Positions 56,875-64,000 of a DNA stretch of 64,000 nucleotides are shown in pieces. Each line of letters opens with the position of its first letter. The stretch's first letter is position 1. The notes beneath the pieces were generated by a model, which ran no database searches, was not told the DNA's origin, and worked only from the letters and a program-made list of their open reading frames with translations. Made by a program: the position numbers and the translations under genes. Origin of the DNA: Ruegeria atlantica (GTDB taxonomy: Bacteria; Pseudomonadota; Alphaproteobacteria; Rhodobacterales; Rhodobacteraceae); NCBI RefSeq assembly GCF_001458195.1, contig NZ_CYPU01000039.1:744093-808092 (forward strand), read 5' to 3'.

Positions 56875-57648
56875 TCACAACGCTGTCCAACCGCCATCGA
56901 CCGAGATCGTGGTCCCGGTGATCTGCGCTGCCGCATCTGAGCACAGGAAGATCGCGGTGCCACCTAATTGCTCGACTGTGGCGAATTCCTTCGAAGGTTG
57001 CCGTTCAAGCATCACGTTCTTGATCACGTCCTCACGGCTCATGCCGTATTCCTTCATCGTGCCCGGGATCTGCGCTTCGACCAATGGTGTCAGGACGTAT
57101 CCCGGGCAGATCGCATTGCATGTGATCGGCTCCTGCGCAGTTTCCAGCGCCACGGTTTTGGTCATACCAACCACGCCGTGCTTTGCCGCGACATAGGCCG
57201 CCTTGAACGGAGACGCCGTTAACCCGTGTGCCGAGGCGATATTCACAATACGTCCCCACCCGGCTTTGCGCATCATTGGCAGCGCCGCGGCCATCGTATG
57301 AAAAGTCGAGTTCATGTTGATTGCGATGATCGCATCCCACTTTTCGACCGGAAACTGATCAACCGGCGCAACATGCTGAATGCCCGCGTTGTTCACCAAA
57401 ATATCACAAGCCCCCGCCTTTTCGATCAGCGCGCGGCATTCTTCACCCTTGGACATGTCCGCCTTGATATAGCGTGCGCTGGTCCCGGTCTCTTTCGAAA
57501 TCTCGGCGGCCAGCGCATGATCTTCGTCGCGGTCGGTAAAGGAATTCAGCACCACGTCGGCGCCGGCCTTCGCTAGCTCGCGCGCGACGCCCAATCCGAT
57601 CCCTGAATTCGAACCGGTGATAATGGCTGTTTTTCCCGAAAGGCTCAT
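56875..57648 (-). CDS. bdhA: 3-hydroxybutyrate dehydrogenase
   Basis: Interconverts 3-hydroxybutyrate and acetoacetate with NAD, used in polyhydroxybutyrate breakdown. It is a 257-residue classical SDR: cofactor motif TGSNSGIGLGVA, NNAG in ILVNNAGIQHVAPVDQFP, catalytic Ser-Tyr-Lys with NIASAHGLTASPFKAAYVAAKHGVVG, and SVDGGWTAL at the end. It precedes the patatin gene on the same strand. A TGCAGCTGCA palindrome at 57693-57702, about 45 bp upstream of the start, is a possible regulator site. Confidence 0.93.
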   Translation of the reverse strand: MSLSGKTAIITGSNSGIGLGVARELAKAGADVVLNSFTDRDEDHALAAEISKETGTSARYIKADMSKGEECRALIEKAGACDILVNNAGIQHVAPVDQFPVEKWDAIIAINMNSTFHTMAAALPMMRKAGWGRIVNIASAHGLTASPFKAAYVAAKHGVVGMTKTVALETAQEPITCNAICPGYVLTPLVEAQIPGTMKEYGMSREDVIKNVMLERQPSKEFATVEQLGGTAIFLCSDAAAQITGTTISVDGGWTAL

Positions 57649-57751
57649 AGCCGAACTCCCACAAAATCAACTTTGGCAACACAGTGCCATGCTGCAGCTG
57701 CAAAGAAAACGGGGAAACATTCGGGCAGCGCATCCTTTGAAAGACCCGCAC

Positions 57752-57779
57752 AAAAAAACGCCCGCACGAAGCGGGCGTT
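57752..57779 (-). terminator. Leftward terminator of predicted small RNA
   Basis: AACGCCCGC and GCGGGCGTT pair around a 5-nt loop, and the minus strand continues with a seven-T run (A-run 57752-57758). It lies upstream of bdhA and therefore also insulates that gene from leftward read-through. Confidence 0.85.
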
Positions 57780-57826
57780 AAGTTATTGAGGCAGGTTTCA
57801 TACAGGCAAGAAACCTATCGAGCAGT
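57752..57826 (-). ncRNA. Predicted small RNA with own promoter and terminator
   Basis: No minus-strand gene lies to the right of a strong leftward terminator here, so it needs its own transcript. Read leftward: -35 TTGGAC (57856-57861), 17 bp, -10 TATAAA (57833-57838), a start near 57826, an internal 7-bp hairpin AGGTTTC/GAAACCT (57793-57816), and a terminator of 9 bp (AACGCCCGC/GCGGGCGTT around 57757-57779) ending in seven T. The RNA would be about 75 nt. No coding frame fits. No known family was recognised. Confidence 0.65.
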
Positions 57827-57832
57827 GCAACC

Positions 57833-57861
57833 TTTATAAGCAATTCCGTGCCTTCGTCCAA
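57833..57861 (-). promoter_or_regulatory. Promoter of predicted small RNA
   Basis: Minus-strand TTGGAC (57856-57861) and TATAAA (57833-57838) with the optimal 17-bp spacing. It is divergent from the peptide-binding protein gene at 57941. Confidence 0.6.
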
Positions 57862-57940
57862 GCTAAAAGTTTGAAAATAAGAAAAATCATCGCTACGATG
57901 AATCCCAACAAAATAAGGCCAGAGCAGGATTGTTTCCAAA

Positions 57941-59755
57941 ATGAGCCCCGATTATCTACGCCCCGTTCGTCCATTGATCGCGGGAATCACTGCACTTTTG
58001 AGCACGTCAATTGCCCATGCAGAATCAACCCATGGCATAGCTATGTATGGTGACCCGGCCTTACCACCGGATTTTGTGTCCCTGCCCTACGCAAATCCGG
58101 ACGCGCCACAAGGCGGGAAAGTCGTGTTCGGAAATACGGGCGGCTATAACAGTTTGAACCCATTCGTGCAAAAAGGCAGCTCGCCCTGGCAATTGCGATT
58201 TTGGACCCATGAGGGCCTGATGGGTCGATCTTGGGACGAACCTTTCACTCTTTACGGGCTGTTAGCCGAATCAGTTGAGACCGCGCCGGACCGGTCCTGG
58301 GTCGAATTCACCCTGCGTGAGAACGCCGAATTCTCGGATGGTACACCAGTCACAGTGGATGATGTCATCTGGTCGTATGAGACTTTAGGCACAGAAGGTC
58401 ATCTGCGATATCGCGGGCTGTGGGGCAAGATCGACAGCATCGAACAGACCGGTCCCCGCTCGGTGCGCATCACCTTCAACGAGCCCGACCGCGAGCTTGC
58501 CCTGATCGCAGGCCTGCGCCCGATCCTGCAGAAAGCCCAGTGGGAAGGTAAAGATTTTGCCAATGCCGGGTTGCATGACATTCCGGCCGGAAGTGGGCCC
58601 TACGTCGTCGACAGCTATGAGGCCGGTAGATACGTGAACCTCAAGCGGAACCCGGATTATTGGGGCACTGATATCCCCTTCCGCAAAGGCACCATGAATT
58701 TGGACGAAATGCGGATCGAGTTCTACGGCGACGGCACTGTTCTGTTTGAGGCCTTCAAAGCCGGAGAACTGACTGCGGTACGTGAATTCAATGCCGACAA
58801 ATGGGCCAATCAATACAATTTCCCGGCCGTCCAACGCGGCGATGTGGTCAAGACCGAGATCCCACACGGCAAGCCTTCGGGCATGACCGGGTTTGTCATG
58901 AACACCCGCAAAGCGCCGTTTGCCGACTGGCGTGTCCGCGAGGCGTTGACGCTGGCGTTCAATTTCGAGTTCATCAACGACACGATTACCGGCAATGCTC
59001 AGCCGCGCATCACATCCTATTTCTCGGGCTCGGGTCTGGCGATGCAACCCGGCCCGGCAAGTGGTCGCGTGGAAGAGCTGCTATTGGAGTTCAAGGACGA
59101 CCTGCCCCCCGGAACGCTTGAAGGCTATACCCTGCCGGAAAGTGACGGATCGGCCCGCAATCGTTCGAACATCCGCGCTGCAACCAAACTGTTGGCTGAG
59201 GCGGGCTGGACCATCCAGGACGGCGTGCTGCGTAACGAAAACGGCGATGCTTTTACGCTGACCGTGTTGCTGCAACAGGGCGACACCGAAAGCGAAACGG
59301 CAATCGAGATCTACACGCGCGCGCTCGAGCGCCTTGGCATCGCTGTGACCACCGAGCACGTCGACAGCGCCCAGTTCACCAGCCGTACATCCGAGTTAGA
59401 TTTCGACATGACCTATTTCCGTCGTGCATTGTCCCTGTCACCCGGCAACGAGCAGCGCCTGTATTGGGGCAGCGAAAACGCGAATACTCCGGGCACGCGC
59501 AATTTGATGGGGGTGGCTTCATCCGCTGTGGACGGAATGATTGACGCCATGCTGGCCTCGGAAAGTCATGAGGATTTCGTCGCTGCAACGCGCGCGCTTG
59601 ATCGTGTGTTGACCGCCGGGCGCTATGTCATTCCGATCTGGAACTTTGATGTGGGCCGGATAGCCCACGCCAAGGAACTCAAGCAGCCGGAAAACTTGCC
59701 GATCTATGGCGATGGGCCGGAGTACATGCCGCAGGTTTGGTGGTACGAACAGTAA
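57941..59755 (+). CDS. Extracellular solute-binding protein (peptide/YejA type)
   Basis: A 604-residue periplasmic binding protein of ABC importer family 5, with signal peptide MSPDYLRPVRPLIAGITALLSTSIAHA. The body has GDPALPPDFVSLPYANPDAPQGG, FWTHEGLMGRSWDEPFTLYGLLAESVE, the SBP_bac_5 signature FTLRENAEFSDGTPVTVDDVIWSYETLG, and WWYEQ at the C-terminus. It resembles YejA, the microcin C and peptide-binding component. No permease or ATPase gene follows within the window, so its transporter must be encoded elsewhere. Confidence 0.9.
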   Translation: MSPDYLRPVRPLIAGITALLSTSIAHAESTHGIAMYGDPALPPDFVSLPYANPDAPQGGKVVFGNTGGYNSLNPFVQKGSSPWQLRFWTHEGLMGRSWDEPFTLYGLLAESVETAPDRSWVEFTLRENAEFSDGTPVTVDDVIWSYETLGTEGHLRYRGLWGKIDSIEQTGPRSVRITFNEPDRELALIAGLRPILQKAQWEGKDFANAGLHDIPAGSGPYVVDSYEAGRYVNLKRNPDYWGTDIPFRKGTMNLDEMRIEFYGDGTVLFEAFKAGELTAVREFNADKWANQYNFPAVQRGDVVKTEIPHGKPSGMTGFVMNTRKAPFADWRVREALTLAFNFEFINDTITGNAQPRITSYFSGSGLAMQPGPASGRVEELLLEFKDDLPPGTLEGYTLPESDGSARNRSNIRAATKLLAEAGWTIQDGVLRNENGDAFTLTVLLQQGDTESETAIEIYTRALERLGIAVTTEHVDSAQFTSRTSELDFDMTYFRRALSLSPGNEQRLYWGSENANTPGTRNLMGVASSAVDGMIDAMLASESHEDFVAATRALDRVLTAGRYVIPIWNFDVGRIAHAKELKQPENLPIYGDGPEYMPQVWWYEQ

Positions 59756-60224
59756 CGGGTCACGCGCGGCACCTAAGGGACGTGGGCGGAAATCGGCGCA
59801 CAGCCTATTGGCACCACATATTGCGGGTCGGTTTTTTGCCATGCCAACATGTTGCAACAACCCCAACGTCAAGTGTTCCCCTAAAAAACTCACACAAAAA
59901 GCTTTACTGACCGGGGTTTAGCAATATAGCTTGTACATATACTGCAGTACGCTGCACGAATTGATTATTGCTTTGAAATTCAAAACGTAACTCTTCGTCC
60001 GGTGCGCAGAACATCGAATTTACGGACCGGCCTCCACTCACTCAAAAATCAGGTCCGTCTGCCCGTTGCGGATAGGCTGCAACGGGCACTTTCGCCCCCG
60101 TCAAAAATCAAACCGCCTCCCGACCCCGGGTGCGACATTTTGTCATGCCCGAACGCCCCCACCACCTTCGTACGCTGGTTCTTGGGACGAACGGTTTGAA
60201 ACCATGAAAACGGAAAGCTGTCTA
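59756..60224. other. 469-bp intergenic region with two strong hairpins
   Basis: No credible gene before the small frame at 60225. Two hairpins stand back to back at 60022-60088: ACGGACC/GGTCCGT (60022-60028 and 60052-60058), then TGCCCGTTGC/GCAACGGGCA (60060-60069 and 60079-60088) with a 9-nt loop. No T-run follows. A 10-bp palindrome TACTGCAGTA lies at 59940-59949. It may be a structured leader of the next gene or an RNA. Confidence 0.5.
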
Positions 60225-60461
60225 ATGTTGAAATGGACCGATCTGACGCAAGACTGGAGTGCAATGTACACCCGCGCCAAACGGCGCTTTCCAAACCTGC
60301 GGGATCAGGACATGGTGCGGTTAAGCCAAGACCGCAAATGTTTCGAAGCGTATCTGGCTGAACGCCATCAACTGACCATGAACGAAGCCCACGAAGAGCT
60401 TGAGGACTTTTTGTTCACGGAAGGTTTGAACCGGGAATTCAGCCGGTCGTTAAGTAAGTGA
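60225..60461 (+). CDS. Small CsbD-like protein
   Basis: A 78-residue helical protein: LKWTDLTQDWSAMYTRAKRRFPNLRDQDMVRLSQDRKCFEAYLAERHQLTMNEAHEELEDF. The order and spacing resemble CsbD stress proteins (W..x..K, a central D-rich turn, and a second helix ending in DDF), but identity to the classical family is low, so this is tentative. GGAAAG lies before the ATG at 60225; an ATG 21 bp upstream is also open. It ends by overlapping the opposing regulator gene by 12 bp. Confidence 0.62.
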   Translation: MLKWTDLTQDWSAMYTRAKRRFPNLRDQDMVRLSQDRKCFEAYLAERHQLTMNEAHEELEDFLFTEGLNREFSRSLSK

Positions 60462-61073
60462 TGTTACCCACAGGATCATTGCATCTTCGTCGCTGACCGA
60501 GATTACATTGTGACCCATGCTACCGTCGTAATAGGCGCTGTCGCCGCGGCGCATTTCGACTGGTTCATAAAACTCGGTGTAAAGGCGCACAACACCCGTC
60601 AGGACATACAAGAACTCTTCGCCGTCGTGGCGGACCCAGCCGTCGAACTCATCCATTGACCGCGCGCGGACACGGGCCCGATAGGGCAACATCTGCTTTT
60701 TTGTCAGCGTTTCGGCCAGCAGTTCATGTTCATAGGTGGTTGTGGGATGGGCAGACCCTTCGCCCATGCGCGTCACGGCCATCCGGCCGATCACTTGGTC
60801 CCGCTGTGGCGCCGTAAACAGTTGCGGCACCGAGATCTCAAGGCCGGTCGCAAGCTTTTTCAGCGCGTCATAGGTGGGCGACATCTGACCGTTTTCGATC
60901 TTGCTGAGCGTTGAACGCGCCAAACCGGCCTGCGTGGCCGCCTGTTCAAGCGTCCATTTCCGCGCTTTCCGCAGCTCGCGCACACGCGCGCCGAGGTCCA
61001 GTGGTTCAACTTCCGTATGTTCGCCCGAGTCCCGGGCAATGCGGATCAGAGATGTCTGGTCTTGAGTGCTCAT
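60450..61073 (-). CDS. XRE-family regulator with cupin domain
   Basis: A 207-residue transcription factor. An XRE helix-turn-helix spans about residues 27-82 (LGARVRELRKARKWTLEQAATQAGLARSTLSKIENGQMSPTYDALKKLATGLEI). A cupin_2 domain follows (EFDGWVRHDGEEFLYVLTGVVRLYTEFYEPVEMRRGDSAYYDGSMGHNVISV), probably binding a small ligand. It is divergent from the AMP-ligase operon with a 65-bp gap, so it may control that operon and itself. Confidence 0.9.
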   Translation of the reverse strand: MSTQDQTSLIRIARDSGEHTEVEPLDLGARVRELRKARKWTLEQAATQAGLARSTLSKIENGQMSPTYDALKKLATGLEISVPQLFTAPQRDQVIGRMAVTRMGEGSAHPTTTYEHELLAETLTKKQMLPYRARVRARSMDEFDGWVRHDGEEFLYVLTGVVRLYTEFYEPVEMRRGDSAYYDGSMGHNVISVSDEDAMILWVTSLT

Positions 61074-61138
61074 GCGTCATTCTATAGGCGCAGCCTGTCG
61101 CGCTTGCAACGCAGCAGTGGTCGCGCTAGCCAGTTGCC

Positions 61139-62656
61139 ATGCTTTCTGTTTTTGATCAGGGGCCGCCGCCGGCCTGCCCGTCTCCGTTCAACCTGGCAGC
61201 GCACGTACTGCGCTGTGCAGACAGGCTTTCGGACAAGACCGCCCTGTCTGTGGTGGGCTCCACGGATGCCCGGAATTGGACGTATTGCGAGTTGCGGCAG
61301 GCCATTCTGGGAACTGGCACAGGGTTGTTGAATGCCGGTTTGAAGCCCGGCGATATCGCGTTGATGCGGCTTGGAAACACGGTCGATTTCCCGATTGCCT
61401 ATCTCGGAGCGATTGCTGTCGGTATCGTCCCGGTCCCAACGTCATCGCAGCTGACCGAGCCGGAAACAGAGCGCATGATCAAGGACCTCAAGCCAGCCGC
61501 CATTCTGCGTGACCCACAGGTTGCGTGCGCCGCGCACCCGGTTCAGATTGACCTGTCCGATTTGGCCGGAATGCGTGATCTGCCTGCTGCCGAGTATCAA
61601 ATGGGTAGTCCGGACCTGATGGCCTATGTCGTCTATACTTCGGGCACGTCGGGAAAACCGAGGGCTGTGGCCCATGCCCATCGCGCCATCTGGGCGCGTC
61701 AGATGATGGTGGATGGCTGGTACGGGCTGCGTGAAACCGATCGCCTGTGTCACGCGGGCGCGTTCAACTGGACCTATACTCTGGGCACCGGTTTGATGGA
61801 TCCCTGGACCATTGGCGCAACGGCTCTTATCCCCGCGCCGGGCACCGATCTGACCAACTTGCCCGCGCTGCTGCGTCACCATCAGGCGACTATTTTTGCT
61901 GCCGCTCCTGGCGTGTTCAGAAAGGTATTGAGCAGGCAGAATGACCTGCACCTGCCGGACCTGCGACATGGGTTGTGCGCCGGAGAAAAACTGTCGCGGC
62001 ATCTGCATGAACAGTGGACGCAAGCGACCGGCACTGAACTCTACGAAGCTTATGGCATGTCCGAGTGTTCGACTTTCATTTCGTCCAGCCCGGCGCATCC
62101 AGCGCGGTCCGATGCATTGGGCCAGCCACAGCCTGGCCGCCGTGTGGCCATTCTGGGGCCTGATGGTCCTGTACCTCAGGGTCAGGAAGGCACCATTGCC
62201 GTACACAGGTCTGACCCCGGCCTGATGTTGACCTATCTCAACGCCCCGGACGAAGCCGAAGCCCGGATGCAGGACGACTGGTTCCTGACCGGCGATCAAG
62301 GGGCCATGGCCGTGGATGGCCAGATCACCTATCTAGGCCGCGATGACGATATGATGAATGCGGGCGGCTATAGGGTGTCACCGGTTGAGGTCGAGGCGGC
62401 GCTGTCCCGATATCCCGGCATCGCGCAGGTCGGAGCTGCGGCAGTCGAGGTCAGACAGGACACATTTGTGATAGCAGCCTTCTATACAGGACCGGAAAAG
62501 CTGGACGACAACGCCCTGCGTACTTATGTCGAGGCAAATCTGGCGCGCTATAAGCAACCGCGCGCCTTTATCCATCTGCCTGAACTGCCCACCGGCGGGA
62601 ACGGGAAACTTCTGCGCCGGGCGCTGCCGGCCTATTTCAAGGCGACTACCCCATGA
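61139..62656 (+). CDS. AMP-dependent acyl-CoA/acid ligase
   Basis: A 505-residue adenylate-forming enzyme. The motifs are VVYTSGTSGKPRAVAHAHR (A3), YEAYGMSECSTFISSSPAHP (A5), WFLTGDQGAMAVDGQITYLGRDDDMMNAGGYRVSP (A7-A8) and LPTGGNGKLLRRALP with the final Lys. The MSECS sequence and the benzoate-CoA ligase-like core suggest an aromatic or short acyl substrate, but none can be named. Its stop overlaps the start of the DsbA-like gene (ATGA), and it faces an XRE-cupin regulator. Confidence 0.87.
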   Translation: MLSVFDQGPPPACPSPFNLAAHVLRCADRLSDKTALSVVGSTDARNWTYCELRQAILGTGTGLLNAGLKPGDIALMRLGNTVDFPIAYLGAIAVGIVPVPTSSQLTEPETERMIKDLKPAAILRDPQVACAAHPVQIDLSDLAGMRDLPAAEYQMGSPDLMAYVVYTSGTSGKPRAVAHAHRAIWARQMMVDGWYGLRETDRLCHAGAFNWTYTLGTGLMDPWTIGATALIPAPGTDLTNLPALLRHHQATIFAAAPGVFRKVLSRQNDLHLPDLRHGLCAGEKLSRHLHEQWTQATGTELYEAYGMSECSTFISSSPAHPARSDALGQPQPGRRVAILGPDGPVPQGQEGTIAVHRSDPGLMLTYLNAPDEAEARMQDDWFLTGDQGAMAVDGQITYLGRDDDMMNAGGYRVSPVEVEAALSRYPGIAQVGAAAVEVRQDTFVIAAFYTGPEKLDDNALRTYVEANLARYKQPRAFIHLPELPTGGNGKLLRRALPAYFKATTP

Positions 62657-63312
62657 CCGAGACCGTCAAGCTTGATATCATGTCCGATCCGATCTGTCCG
62701 TGGTGCTATATCGGCAAAACCCATCTGGACAAGGCGCTGGCGGCGATCCCGGACCATCCGTTTGTGATCGAATGGCATCCGTTCCAGTTGAACCCCGACA
62801 TGCCGGATGCCGGGATGGATCGCCGCGAGTATCTCGAACGCAAGTTCGGGGGCAAGGACGGCGCTGTGCGGGCCTATGCACCGGTCGTTGATCATGCCGA
62901 GAACGCAGGTCTTAAGATCGACTTCGAAGGTATCAAGCGCACGCCCAACACACTGGACGCGCACCGCCTGATCCATTGGGCCGGGATTGAAGGCAAACAG
63001 AATGCCGTGGTCGATGCCTTGTTCGATGCCTATTTCGTGCAGGCCCGCGATATCGGCGATCATGAGGTTCTGGCGGATATTGCCGACAACGCGGGCATGG
63101 ACGCCGCAGTCGTTCTAAAGCTGCTGAAATCCGATGCCGATCGCGAGGATATCAGCAACCGTGACAGCCATTCCAGGCAAATGGGCGTCAGCTCTGTCCC
63201 GACGTTCATCGTTGCCAATCAACATGCCGTCCCCGGGGCGCAACCCCCTGAAATGTGGGAAAAAGTGATTACTGAAATCATGTCTCAACTCGAGGCTTCC
63301 CCTGCAAATTAG
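62653..63312 (+). CDS. DsbA-family oxidoreductase (FrnE-like)
   Basis: A 219-residue cytoplasmic thioredoxin-fold protein with the redox motif CPWC in KLDIMSDPICPWCYIGK (about residues 15-18), the large helical insert of the DSBA domain, and the cis-Pro loop GVSSVPTFIVANQHAVPGAQPPE. FrnE-type members are known as polyketide or stress-related disulfide isomerases. It is translationally coupled to the AMP ligase, so the two may act in one pathway. Confidence 0.92.
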   Translation: MTETVKLDIMSDPICPWCYIGKTHLDKALAAIPDHPFVIEWHPFQLNPDMPDAGMDRREYLERKFGGKDGAVRAYAPVVDHAENAGLKIDFEGIKRTPNTLDAHRLIHWAGIEGKQNAVVDALFDAYFVQARDIGDHEVLADIADNAGMDAAVVLKLLKSDADREDISNRDSHSRQMGVSSVPTFIVANQHAVPGAQPPEMWEKVITEIMSQLEASPAN

Positions 63313-63332
63313 CACAGACCTCTGTGCAATTT
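63306..63332. promoter_or_regulatory. Dyad between dsbA-like gene and transporter
   Basis: GCACAGA (63312-63318) and TCTGTGC (63321-63327) form a 7-bp inverted repeat with a 2-bp centre, extended by AAATT and AATTT. It covers the stop of the DsbA-like gene and runs into TTGACA (63331-63336), a possible -35 of the transporter. It may be an operator; a T-run is absent. Confidence 0.4.
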
Positions 63333-63387
63333 GACACCTAGCGTCAACTGATTTGCCGTGATAGCGCGAACAGATCAGGAGGGCGTT

Positions 63388-64000
63388 ATGGCCAATCGCA
63401 TGTCACGGGGTGAGTTCGTAGCACTTGTCGCAATGATGTTTGCGACGATCGCGTTTTCGATCGACTCCATGTTGCCTGCGCTGCCAAATATCGGCGCGCA
63501 ACTCAGCCCCGACGACGTCAACAAAGCCCAGCTGATCCTGACCTCGTTTGTGTTGGGCATGGGGATTGGCACATTTTTCACCGGTCCGCTGTCGGACGCC
63601 TTTGGCCGCAAACCAGTGATCTACGTCGGATCGGCACTGTATATCATCGCAGCGGCGGCTGCCTGGGCCAGTTCATCACTCGAAATGCTATTGGTCGCCC
63701 GTGTCTTCCAGGGGATCGGATGTGCGGCCCCGCGCGTGGTGGCCATGGCAATTATTCGCGACCTGTATTCGGGCCGCGAGATGGCGCGGATTGTATCGAT
63801 TGCAATGATGATCTTCACCCTGGTACCGGCGATTGCGCCAATGCTTGGTGCCGGCGTGATCGCACTGACCGGATGGCGGGGTATCTTTGCCTCATTCATC
63901 CTGTTCTCACTGATCACCATCGTCTGGATGGGCCTGCGCCTTCCGGAACCCTTGTCGGCCGAAAACCGTCGCCCGCTGCGCCTGCCCCTTTTACTCGACG
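63388..64000 (+). CDS. MFS efflux transporter of the Bcr/CflA type, 3' part outside window
   Basis: The first 204 residues of a major facilitator. Six helices are seen: about 9-30, 43-67, 76-96, 99-121, 133-158 and 162-183. The MFS loop motif is GPLSDAFGRKPVIYVGS between helices 2 and 3, and ARVFQGIGCAAPRVVAMAIIRDLY lies in helix 4. This is the pattern of Bcr/CflA drug exporters (14- or 12-helix; 12 expected). GAGGG precedes the ATG at 63388. The sequence runs out at base 64000. Confidence 0.88.
   Translation, partial: MANRMSRGEFVALVAMMFATIAFSIDSMLPALPNIGAQLSPDDVNKAQLILTSFVLGMGIGTFFTGPLSDAFGRKPVIYVGSALYIIAAAAAWASSSLEMLLVARVFQGIGCAAPRVVAMAIIRDLYSGREMARIVSIAMMIFTLVPAIAPMLGAGVIALTGWRGIFASFILFSLITIVWMGLRLPEPLSAENRRPLRLPLLLD

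Overview
The window looks like core chromosome of a Roseobacter-group alphaproteobacterium (Rhodobacteraceae, close to Ruegeria or Phaeobacter). This is judged from gene content and order and from high-GC codon use. Support comes from the run trpGDC-moaC-moeA-lexA with convergent comEC then gltX-gltA, a class II (B12) ribonucleotide reductase, a double cold-shock protein, a DmdB-like methylthiopropionyl-CoA ligase, and SOS boxes of the alphaproteobacterial type GTTC-N7-GTTC. Function calls come from reading the translated sequence; no database search was run.

Layout. 1-4.9 kb: nrdJ (cut by the window edge), a small lipoprotein, tRNA-Pro, DUF192, a double cold-shock protein and pdxH. 5-11 kb: fabI-gpt, an aminotransferase, and ppiD-trpE ending in a strong terminator. 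11-24 kb: a YibQ-like deacetylase, trpGDC-moaC-moeA, SOS-controlled lexA, comEC, gltX, gltA, and a PA0069-type radical SAM gene with its own SOS box. 24-31 kb: a corrinoid protein, a Hint-domain protein, DUF1638, sufE, a lipoprotein, rnd, purMN and a CAT-anticodon tRNA. 31-32 kb: an AT-richer patch with two small membrane proteins. 32-42.5 kb: a histidine kinase, an MBL hydrolase, two tandem tRNA-Asn genes, dmdB, zwf-pgl-pgi, a radical SAM enzyme, a SYLF protein and usg. 42.7-47.6 kb: gyrA followed by an inserted transposon. 47.6-55 kb: a double DSBA-fold protein, trmJ-ctaA-M32 carboxypeptidase, a thiE-like gene and psuK-psuG. 55-64 kb: DUF502, patatin, bdhA, a predicted small RNA, a peptide-binding protein, a small CsbD-like protein, an XRE-cupin regulator, an AMP ligase-DsbA pair, and the start of a Bcr/CflA-type transporter.

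Most genes are housekeeping genes in tight units: tryptophan, molybdenum cofactor, purine, the pentose phosphate/Entner-Doudoroff entry, heme A and pseudouridine breakdown. Two sites tie lexA and the PA0069 gene to the DNA-damage response.

The least ordinary items are: (1) a complete 2,104-bp IS1595-type element at 45487-47590, with 22-bp inverted repeats, a perfect 8-bp target duplication and an unknown passenger gene, which has separated gyrA from its terminator; (2) a predicted ~75-nt small RNA on the minus strand at 57752-57826; (3) the SOS box at the start of the PA0069-family gene; (4) a corrinoid protein and a DUF1638 protein on either side of a Hint-domain gene.
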